The notes under the pieces were generated by a model that saw nothing but the letters and a program-made list of their open reading frames with translations, searched no databases and had not been told where the DNA came from. The translations under genes and the position numbers were made by a program. From an uncultured Collinsella sp. (lineage in GTDB: Bacteria; Actinomycetota; Coriobacteriia; Coriobacteriales; Coriobacteriaceae): a stretch of DNA of 11,630 nt. Location: positions 1 to 11,630 of the forward strand of contig CAAEUX010000049.1 in the NCBI GenBank assembly GCA_900759335.1. The letters are read 5' to 3'. Below are positions 1 through 5,137 of the stretch, piece by piece (within the stretch, counting starts at the first letter, position 1; each line of letters begins with the position of its first letter).

Positions 1-2
1 AG

Positions 3-65
3 GGCGGCAGGACCGTCTACGATACGATAGACAACCGCAGGAGGCGGTTGGGGCTGGCGGCGTAG
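3..65 (+). CDS. C-terminal tail of a truncated upstream gene, possibly an IS3-like transposase
   Basis: One frame is open from the window edge to a TAG at 63-65 and reads GGRTVYDTIDNRRRRLGLAA. The basic run ending in LGLAA recalls the C-termini of some IS3/IS150-type transposases. The bases just after the stop carry two spaced TGTCC units (TGTCCAAGTAACTGTCCGCA, 72-91) running into a C tract, the sort of sequence found in terminal inverted repeats. Both points are suggestive only: 20 residues cannot establish a family and the rest of the element lies outside the window. A 7-bp stem (32-38 with 44-50) overlaps the end of the frame. Alternative: chance open frame. Confidence 0.3.
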   Translation, partial: GGRTVYDTIDNRRRRLGLAA

Positions 66-351
66 GCCGCTGTCCAAGTAACTGTCCGCACCCCCCTGCT
101 TCCGCTTGCGGTAGAAGACGCATCGAAGAGTCTGAGAGAAATGCCTGGTCAGAGCACTCCAGATGAAGCCGGTTTTGCTGGATGGCCGGCAACGTCGCCC
201 TTTACGCGCTCATAACTCGAGATTTCATGCAGAATAGGGCAACTTCGTCGACCGAAGTCCAGTGTGGAATGCGGTCGGTGCCCCTGCTGCGAAAGCCTAT
301 GAGACCATCAACGTCGCTGTTCGACAACGCTGAGTGTTAGCGGGGGAAGCC
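66..351. other. Gene-free stretch, nothing convincing
   Basis: Neither strand holds a frame with a plausible start and ribosome site. Apart from the possible insertion-sequence end at 72-98 and a short CCGC/GCGG hairpin near 107-116, I see no tRNA, terminator or repeat. It contains the untranslated 3' flank of the leftward gene that stops at 352; no T-tailed hairpin is evident there. Confidence 0.5.
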
Positions 352-819
352 CTATTCGCACGACGCCTTGCACCCGAGCTCGCTGAGGGCTTGCAGGGTT
401 GGCTTTACGTTCTCGGCGTGCCAGTTCTTGTAGCCGCCGGCGTACTGTGTGGCGTATATGCCGGACAGGCGCAGATCGCTCAGCTCCTTTTGCTGAGTGG
501 TGAGGCGCACGCCGCCGGTACTCGTTTCGATATCGATGACCACGTTGAGCAAGTCGTCAATGAGCTTCACGGACTCGATGTCCGCATAGGGGATCACGAG
601 CGAGACATCCCGTTCCAGCGTTCCCCAAAAGGACTCGAAAGGAAGTAGGATAAGCTCGTTCTCGCACATCTGGAGAACCGCCATATCCCATGTCTCGAAA
701 AAGCGGACGATCTTCTCGCTCAGGTCTCCCGCCGCGCCCTTGACGATGATGCACCGGTCTTCCAAGGGCGTGAAGCCGGCGTCCATCGCATATTCCCAAA
801 CCTTCTCTTCGCGGGCCAT
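352..819 (-). CDS. Hypothetical cytosolic protein, 155 aa
   Basis: I do not recognise this family. The start is placed at the ATG at 819 rather than the in-frame ATG at 861, because AGGAG lies at 830-834, ten bases upstream of it. The protein has no signal peptide and no membrane segment. It reads as an alpha/beta protein: an acidic N-terminal helix (about 1-20), hydrophobic strands CIIV and ELILLPF (about 23-60), a DVSLVIPYADIESV stretch (71-84), then a LLNVVIDIET strand (90-99) and a C-terminal helix with two cysteines (150 and 154). The strand-rich middle recalls bacterial PH-like folds, but that is only an impression. It is divergent from the XRE regulator at 1041 and could be its target; that is inference from layout. 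Real gene by ribosome site, promoter and sensible composition; function unknown. Confidence 0.75.
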   Translation of the reverse strand: MAREEKVWEYAMDAGFTPLEDRCIIVKGAAGDLSEKIVRFFETWDMAVLQMCENELILLPFESFWGTLERDVSLVIPYADIESVKLIDDLLNVVIDIETSTGGVRLTTQQKELSDLRLSGIYATQYAGGYKNWHAENVKPTLQALSELGCKASCE

Positions 820-859
820 AACTGTTTCGCTCCTTTCACTTGGATTTGCGTCGATGGGC

Positions 860-888
860 ATTATTTTCCCGATTCATCTCCCTGTCCG
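860..888 (-). promoter_or_regulatory. Candidate promoter for the 352-819 gene
   Basis: Read leftward, CGGACA (883-888, four of six matches to TTGACA) is followed by a 17-base spacer and AATAAT (860-865, five of six matches to TATAAT). The AATAAT box lies about 40 bases upstream of the ATG at 819 and upstream of the AGGAG site. It sits in the divergent region shared with the XRE gene. Confidence 0.4.
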
Positions 889-939
889 CAAATGGATCGT
901 GCTAGCAAACTACCTGTTCAAAGGGCCTGTAAAAGACTT

Positions 940-968
940 TTGACAGCTGTGTCTGCATCGTTTTGCAA
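940..968 (+). promoter_or_regulatory. Weak candidate promoter and operator for the XRE gene
   Basis: A perfect TTGACA occurs at 940-945, but the hexamer 17 bases downstream (TTGCAA, 963-968) is a poor -10. A better -10-like TATCAT at 980-985 is too far away. The -35 overlaps two small symmetrical elements, AAAAGACTTTT (931-941) and GACAGCTGTGTC (942-953), which could be binding sites for the regulator encoded downstream. The operator role is inference only. Confidence 0.25.
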
Positions 969-1040
969 GGCTGGTGGGGTATCATTCCGATGCGCACGCG
1001 CGACGTGGCGCGCCAACGGGCAATCGAAAGGAAGGAACCG

Positions 1041-1652
1041 ATGGAACTGGCTCGGCAGTTGAGGGCCAAGCGGGAGGAGCGCGGGCTTTCCCAGGACGAG
1101 GTTTCGAAGGCGATATTCGTGTCGCGCCAGACCATTTCGAATTGGGAGAACGACAAGACCTACCCGGACGTGCAGAGCCTGCTGCTTCTCAGCCAGCTGT
1201 TCGAGGTTTCCATCGATGCGCTCGTGAGGGGAGACGTGGTCGCCATGCAACGCGCCATTGCGGAGGACTCGCGTAAGATGCGGCTGTTGTCAATCGGGAT
1301 GCTGGTCTTTTCGGGGCTGGCCTTCCTCTTTCTACTCGGCTTCTCGATTGCGTGGCCGGAGCCGTCGGGGTTCGCGCGCATGAGCAAAGGGAACCTTGCG
1401 GGTGCGGCCACGTTCATCGTGCTCTATGCCATCGGGTTTGCCATGGCCATCGGGGTGGATCGCCTGAAGAAGAAGCACGACGTCGTCACCTACCGGGAGA
1501 TCGACCGGTTTCTCAAAGGCGAAGTGGCGCCCGAGCCCGATACGGAAGGCCTCGCCCGCAAGCACCCGGCGCTCGGCGTTCTAGTGAAGCTTTTCGCCGG
1601 CGCCTCAATCGGCCTGCTGCTCGCGGGGTTGTTGCTCGCGCTGGAGGGATAG
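1041..1652 (+). CDS. Membrane-anchored XRE-family helix-turn-helix regulator, 203 aa
   Basis: The N-terminus is a Cro/C1-type HTH (residues 4-60): ARQLRAKREERGLSQDEV, then AIFVSRQTISNWENDKTYPD, the classic XRE recognition-helix signature, ending in the usual 'LxLLSQLFEVSIDAL' helix. After a linker come three hydrophobic segments (about 82-105, 120-139 and 180-201) separated by a charged loop with KKKHDVV, so the DNA-binding domain is tethered to the membrane at the cytosolic face. The start at 1041 is chosen over the in-frame ATG at 963 because AAAGGAAGG precedes it closely and the HTH begins right after it. Proteins of this design are usually local or autoregulatory repressors with unknown membrane signals. 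The divergent 155-aa gene is the obvious candidate target, by inference. HTH assignment is firm; the regulon is unknown. Confidence 0.9.
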   Translation: MELARQLRAKREERGLSQDEVSKAIFVSRQTISNWENDKTYPDVQSLLLLSQLFEVSIDALVRGDVVAMQRAIAEDSRKMRLLSIGMLVFSGLAFLFLLGFSIAWPEPSGFARMSKGNLAGAATFIVLYAIGFAMAIGVDRLKKKHDVVTYREIDRFLKGEVAPEPDTEGLARKHPALGVLVKLFAGASIGLLLAGLLLALEG

Positions 1653-1722
1653 TTGCGAGCGTTTGGGATGACCTTGCTGTCCGCAGCTACATTGCACAAG
1701 CATGGGGTGGGAGAAAGCGGCT

Positions 1723-1938
1723 TCACTGCCCTTCCGCTGGCGCAAGTTCAACCTCATTGAGGGGAATGTGCTTGTAGAGCGTCCCCTCGTCGGCTTTCAC
1801 GTCGCAACTCGGACAGACGCCGAACCTGACTCCGCCACCTCTCGCATCAACGACAAAAACACTGCCCAAGATCTGCGATCCTTCGAATTCAAATCGCACT
1901 CTATCGCCTACTGCCGGCGTGGTTCTCTTTGATTCCAT
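1723..1938 (-). CDS. Small CxxC hypothetical protein, 71 aa
   Basis: A perfect AGGAGG lies seven bases upstream of the ATG at 1936-1938, which makes this a convincing small gene. The protein opens with TPAVGDRVRFEFEGSQILGS, a pattern typical of SH3-like/KOW-like beta barrels, continues with a hydrophobic strand (VFVVDARGGGVRFGV), a CPSC motif (residues 42-45) that could bind a metal or be redox active, and a GTLYKHIPLNEVEL ending. I recall similar 'LYKHI' endings in small accessory-genome proteins but cannot name a family. Two cysteines alone would be half of a zinc site, so dimerisation would be needed for a tetra-cysteine cluster. It is convergent with the XRE gene (70-base gap, no clear terminator) and preceded by a candidate leader ORF and promoter. 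Confidence 0.7.
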   Translation of the reverse strand: MESKRTTPAVGDRVRFEFEGSQILGSVFVVDARGGGVRFGVCPSCDVKADEGTLYKHIPLNEVELAPAEGQ

Positions 1939-1971
1939 GGCGGCCCTCCTGTTTGGTGACTTCGGTGCCGC

Positions 1972-1998
1972 TTACGATAACCCGCAATCAGGGTGCAT
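1972..1998 (-). CDS. Possible 8-codon leader peptide (MHPDCGLS)
   Basis: Reading leftward, AAAAGGAG (core AGGAG at 2005-2009) sits six bases before an ATG (1996-1998) that opens a complete 8-codon frame ending in TAA at 1972-1974. It lies between the candidate promoter at 2021-2049 and the AGGAGG of the 71-aa gene, whose ATG is 33 bases beyond the leader stop. Spacing and ribosome site are as good as those of real genes. A role in translational coupling or attenuation is inference; no attenuator hairpin is obvious. It could be chance. Confidence 0.35.
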   Translation of the reverse strand: MHPDCGLS

Positions 1999-2020
1999 GC
2001 GGCTCTCCTTTTCCCACCAT

Positions 2021-2049
2021 TTTATAAAGAATCTTTTGAGATATGTTCA
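2021..2049 (-). promoter_or_regulatory. Candidate promoter for leader ORF and 71-aa gene
   Basis: Reading leftward, TGAACA (2044-2049, four of six matches to TTGACA), a 17-base spacer and TATAAA (2021-2026, five of six matches to TATAAT). The predicted start, near 2014, falls just before the AAAAGGAG of the leader ORF, so the 5' untranslated region would be only a few bases. It lies in a markedly AT-rich patch. Confidence 0.45.
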
Positions 2050-2470
2050 TAGATAGAAAATTACGAACCTTTTCATTGAACCAATCTCGGAGAACAGGAT
2101 GGGGCTGGGACGACTTTTTCGTCACCGGAACAAATCATTGAGAACGGTGGGAGCTTGGAGGCGTAGCTCGATGGAATGCCTTATGTCTCGCCCGCCTCTG
2201 AGAGTCGACTGAGAACGTAGCTGACGTAGTCCTTGGATGAGGCCGTCTTGTCTCCTCGTATTTGCCCATGTCAAAACGTTACCATATTTGGAAAGGTTTT
2301 GACGCTACCTCATTGAGGGCGAGACCGCGGGCCGCAACCTTGCCACTATTGCCCCAACCGATACCGGCGAGGCTATCGACGTGTCACAAAGTGGTTGTCG
2401 TGACGGCGCGGCTGTATCGTTCTTTGCGTCAACCCCGCTTATGCGTCATCCCGTTAGTGGAAGCCTGCGG
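2050..2470. other. About 420 bases without a supported gene
   Basis: No frame has an acceptable start and ribosome site. I see a small GACGA/TCGTC hairpin with a T-rich loop (2109-2123), a weak GAGCT/AGCTC hairpin near 2155-2175, and an ATG-less open stretch of 56 codons on the + strand (2303-2473) that may be a gene remnant. Composition shifts here from AT-rich (2020-2090) to mixed. It supplies the upstream region of the Abi gene. Confidence 0.5.
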
Positions 2471-2476
2471 TAGAAT
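2471..2476 (+). promoter_or_regulatory. -10 box of the Abi gene
   Basis: TAGAAT (five of six matches to TATAAT) lies 14 bases before the ATG at 2491. Initiation seven bases downstream, near 2483, would leave a leader of only about eight bases without a Shine-Dalgarno sequence, which implies near-leaderless translation. The flanking GGTAGAATG nonamer is repeated exactly at the promoter of the candidate RNA (3499-3507). No good -35 box is visible. Confidence 0.4.
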
Positions 2477-2490
2477 GGAACGGTTGAACG

Positions 2491-3471
2491 ATGAGCATCC
2501 AGGAGCGTGAATTGCCCAAGACACTGAACTCCCTCATGAAGCATCTCCGCGACGGCGGCATCGCCATTGACGGTTCAGCGCAGAAGCGGCGTTTAAAGAA
2601 CATCGGCTATTACCACGGATACAAGGGTTACCGCTTCGCCGGGAATGCCTCGAACAGGCTTCCCCTCACCGACTTCTCTCAGGTCGCGGCTCTCTACGAC
2701 TTCGATACACAGCTCAAGGCGCTGTTTTATCCTCGCATCATGTCCATAGAGACGGCACTGAAGAACTACACGCTAGAAGCTGTTCTGAGGGATGCTAACT
2801 CGGCGGTCTTCGAGGATATTTGGCGCAGGAGCCTCACTGACTATCGCAGCTACACTGGTAGGACATACCGCAAGGCGTGGGAGACGCGTCAGAGGCTGCG
2901 CAGCGAAATCGATGGCATCATCTACGGCCATAGGGGGCGCGACGTCATCGGCCACTTCCGCGACGCTGACAAGGACATCCCCATCTGGGCCATCTTTGAG
3001 GTCATGACGCTCGGTAACTTCGGCTCGTTCTATGATTGTCTCGACAGACGTGTGAAGACGGTCATCGTGCGCGACCTCGGCATGCCGACCAACCTTGATT
3101 CTGAACTGCGCCTCAAGGAGATAGTGTTCGCGCTCAAGGATTTCCGTAACGCTATAGCCCACAACGGTGTGGTCCTCGACGTGCGCTTCCAGTCTGGCGC
3201 CATCAACACAGGTGTCTCCCAGTTGCTCAAGCAGGAGACCGGTGTGGGCAAGATAGACTTTACCGATATTACCGACTACGTGATCTTGCTGGTCTACCTG
3301 ATGCGACGCATGGGCTTCACGAAGACGGAGTGCAAGCAGCTAATCGCGGGCTACGAGGCGATAATCGAGCACTTTCGAGCCGAGCTGCCCATCAATGTCT
3401 ACTCGCGGATTATTAAGACTACCGCACGGGGCAAGTTAACCGCCCTTCGACAGTTTGTGAGCAACGGATAG
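2491..3471 (+). CDS. Abi_2 (AbiD/AbiF-like) abortive-infection protein with HEPN RNase motif
   Basis: A 326-residue protein of the Abi_2 family. It shows the family's N-terminal pattern (short helix LPKTLNSLMKHLRDGGIAID at 8-27, then LKNIGYYHGYKGYRF at 35-49), the 'YDFDTQLKALFYPRIMSIET' helix (69-88) and the 'PIWAIFEVMTLGNFGSFY' block (164-181). Near residue 219 it has DFRNAIAHNG: R219-N-x-x-x-H224, the RNxxxH catalytic motif of HEPN ribonucleases. Family knowledge: Abi_2/AbiF proteins are phage-defence toxins of the HEPN class thought to act on RNA and held in check until infection. A short structured-RNA unit with its own promoter follows 40 bases downstream, as in described AbiF-ncRNA loci. 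The ATG at 2491 lacks a ribosome site, but the family alignment starts here and a -10 box is close by. More AT-rich than the right-hand flank, consistent with transfer. The RNA target is unknown. Confidence 0.88.
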   Translation: MSIQERELPKTLNSLMKHLRDGGIAIDGSAQKRRLKNIGYYHGYKGYRFAGNASNRLPLTDFSQVAALYDFDTQLKALFYPRIMSIETALKNYTLEAVLRDANSAVFEDIWRRSLTDYRSYTGRTYRKAWETRQRLRSEIDGIIYGHRGRDVIGHFRDADKDIPIWAIFEVMTLGNFGSFYDCLDRRVKTVIVRDLGMPTNLDSELRLKEIVFALKDFRNAIAHNGVVLDVRFQSGAINTGVSQLLKQETGVGKIDFTDITDYVILLVYLMRRMGFTKTECKQLIAGYEAIIEHFRAELPINVYSRIIKTTARGKLTALRQFVSNG

Positions 3472-3497
3472 ACGTGGGCCTAAAAGCTTAACGCGCG

Positions 3498-3506
3498 TGG
3501 TAGAAT
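3498..3506 (+). promoter_or_regulatory. Extended -10 promoter of the candidate small RNA
   Basis: TGG-TAGAAT (3498-3506) is an extended -10 (TGn followed by a five-of-six TATAAT match) located 27 bases after the Abi stop codon. It shares the nonamer GGTAGAATG with the Abi promoter. No -35 match exists at 3478-3483. Predicted transcription start is near 3513. Confidence 0.45.
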
Positions 3507-3512
3507 GCAGTC

Positions 3513-3573
3513 AATAGCGGTGAAAGGCTTCGGCTGACACCTGGGAGGGCCCGATGCGTCGGGCCCTTCTTAT
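3513..3573 (+). ncRNA. Candidate Abi-associated small structured RNA, about 60 nt
   Basis: Between the promoter and the terminator there is no coding potential but a compact predicted fold. GGUG (3519-3522) pairs with CACC (3538-3541); inside, after a purine-rich internal loop (AAA opposite GA), GGC (3526-3528) pairs with GCU... (3533-3535 as read G-C-U), closed by a UUCG tetraloop (3529-3532). A four-base purine linker then leads to the 8-bp terminator hairpin at 3547-3566. Established knowledge: an 'abiF' RNA motif has been reported next to Abi_2 genes and acts with the HEPN protein in antitoxin-like systems. Whether this RNA fits that covariance model cannot be judged by eye. Alternative: merely the 3' untranslated region and terminator of the Abi mRNA, but the separate extended -10 box argues for an independent transcript. 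Confidence 0.45.
3547..3573 (+). terminator. Rho-independent terminator
   Basis: Perfect 8-bp GC stem GGGCCCGA (3547-3554) with TCGGGCCC (3559-3566), TGCG loop, followed by TTCTTAT. It ends both the Abi transcript and the candidate small RNA. On the opposite strand the hairpin is followed by TCCC, so it is a poor terminator for the leftward restriction-modification genes. Confidence 0.85.
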
Positions 3574-3598
3574 ATCATGGTTGCTCTTCTACCATTCC

Positions 3599-5134
3599 TC
3601 ATTCCTCGGCCCCCATTATGTGAAGTCCAAATGTGTCGTATATGGGCACCTCGTCATGAGCAAGCCAGCTTATGCCAAAGGCAAACGCCTCGATGTCATC
3701 CTTGCCCATGATGCGGTCAATGATAATGTTGCGAACGTATTCCGCGATTTCGTCGCGCAACGTCTTATTCTTTGGGATTGGTAGCACGATTTCTGGAAAT
3801 CGGTTTCCAAGAGTGTCGATAACATCGCGCGTAAACTGCTTGCTCCGGATTTGACGTTTAACGATATACGAGTTCAAAAGCGCGAGGAGAAGAAACGAGC
3901 TTACACGCTTCTGGTCGAGCGCGCGGATCTTGATTAGTCCGCCGCAGTAAAGCATCTTGCTTTTTTCTGGAGTGATTATGCATGTATTCCCAATTAAATA
4001 GGTGCCGTCTCGCACTAGCAAAATGTCTTCCGCTTGGACGTCTTCCTTTGTTGCATACGCATTATAGATTTGCTCAGAAACGCCCTGCTTGGGGTCGTGC
4101 TTGATCTCCCAATTAGCGAAGTCCGAGGTGCGTACGAAGGGAATTGTCCCGGTTCCGTATGCCATCTTTCCGGGTTCGTCGCCACTTGCTAGGGATAGGA
4201 CGCCGTCTTCGACAAGTTCGGCGATAGTAACAAGGTCACATGTCTCAGCAAGCGTGTCTAGATCTTCGTTAATCATCGGATCGTAATATTTCGGAATGAA
4301 AATGTTGTCTACAATTGCGTCTGAGCGCATTGCATATTTTGAGCCCTGTCCAAACTCAAGGGTGCTTGTATCACTAACCAGCTGATTCATTTGCGCATCA
4401 AACGGCAAGTTGTCGAACTCCCTGAAAGCGCGCATGCTGCCCTCTTGCAGCGCCTTCTCGATAAGCACAGGGAACTGCTTAACGATGGTTCGCGCATGCA
4501 TTCGTTTCTTTAGAGCGTCTCCGACAATTACCTCGATTCTCTTGCGAGTGTCTACATCGATGGGAATGGGTAGCATAATCTCGCGATAGCGGGTTCCGAT
4601 TGTGTCGATGATGTCAGCGGTGAATTGAAACGCTCGGATCTGTTGCTGAACAAGTGGAGTATTCAAGGCGATGAAGAACATCTCTGTTGTGACAACGGAA
4701 GGATCTTCGACCCTGAACTTCACAATATGCGACTGGAACAACATGGGCGTATCGAGTGGAGTCACAATACAGCTTGTCCCGATGAGGTAAGTGCCATCCT
4801 TGACCAATAGTATGTCACCGGGCTGCACGTCTTCCTTTGCAGCGTATTGCTGATATATAGTTTCGGAGACCCCTTGCTTGGGGATGGTCTTGATCTCCCA
4901 GTTGCTGATATCTGAAGTTCGGACAAACGGAATGTCTCCCGTTCCGTAAGCCATTTTGCCGGGCTCGTCACCGGAACATACGCTAATAACGCCGTCATCT
5001 ATCAATTGTCCCAGATTGAGCAGTCGAAGGTTATCGCCCAACTGACTCATAGAGCTCTCGATTTTGTTGTTGTAATACTTGGGTATCAGGATGTTGTCCT
5101 TGATATCGGCCGAAGAAATGACAGTTGCTTTCAT
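3599..5134 (-). CDS. hsdS: Specificity (S) subunit of a restriction-modification system, twin target-recognition domains
   Basis: A 511-residue S subunit that dictates the DNA sequence recognised by the neighbouring nuclease-methylase. It has the canonical layout: target-recognition domain 1 (about 8-190), a helical spacer (about 193-232), domain 2 (about 271-455), a second helical segment (456-476) and a tail. Unusually, the two domains are near repeats of one another at an offset of 263 residues: both contain SGDEPGKMAYGTG, IPFVRTSD, NWEIK, PKQGVSE, DILLV+DGTYLIG and QFT-D+IDT+G. Such similarity implies that both half-sites are alike, i.e. an interrupted palindrome (inference). The start ATG (5132-5134) lies three bases after the methylase stop with only a weak GAG-type ribosome site, so translation is coupled to that gene. 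Family assignment is firm; the target is unknown. Confidence 0.92.
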   Translation of the reverse strand: MKATVISSADIKDNILIPKYYNNKIESSMSQLGDNLRLLNLGQLIDDGVISVCSGDEPGKMAYGTGDIPFVRTSDISNWEIKTIPKQGVSETIYQQYAAKEDVQPGDILLVKDGTYLIGTSCIVTPLDTPMLFQSHIVKFRVEDPSVVTTEMFFIALNTPLVQQQIRAFQFTADIIDTIGTRYREIMLPIPIDVDTRKRIEVIVGDALKKRMHARTIVKQFPVLIEKALQEGSMRAFREFDNLPFDAQMNQLVSDTSTLEFGQGSKYAMRSDAIVDNIFIPKYYDPMINEDLDTLAETCDLVTIAELVEDGVLSLASGDEPGKMAYGTGTIPFVRTSDFANWEIKHDPKQGVSEQIYNAYATKEDVQAEDILLVRDGTYLIGNTCIITPEKSKMLYCGGLIKIRALDQKRVSSFLLLALLNSYIVKRQIRSKQFTRDVIDTLGNRFPEIVLPIPKNKTLRDEIAEYVRNIIIDRIMGKDDIEAFAFGISWLAHDEVPIYDTFGLHIMGAEE

Positions 5135-5137
5135 GCT

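Noticed and set aside
819..861. Upstream ATG at 861 as the start of the 155-aa protein
   Set aside because: No ribosome site before it and it overlaps the candidate -10 box; the ATG at 819 has AGGAG at a suitable distance.
883..1690. CTGTCCGCA words at about 82, 882 and 1678 as dispersed copies of an insertion-sequence end
   Set aside because: Matches do not extend beyond about nine bases and have no consistent spacing; likely chance.
2303..2473. Open stretch of 56 codons upstream of the Abi gene, possible gene remnant
   Set aside because: It lacks a start codon near its beginning and resembles no family I recognise; open length alone is within chance.
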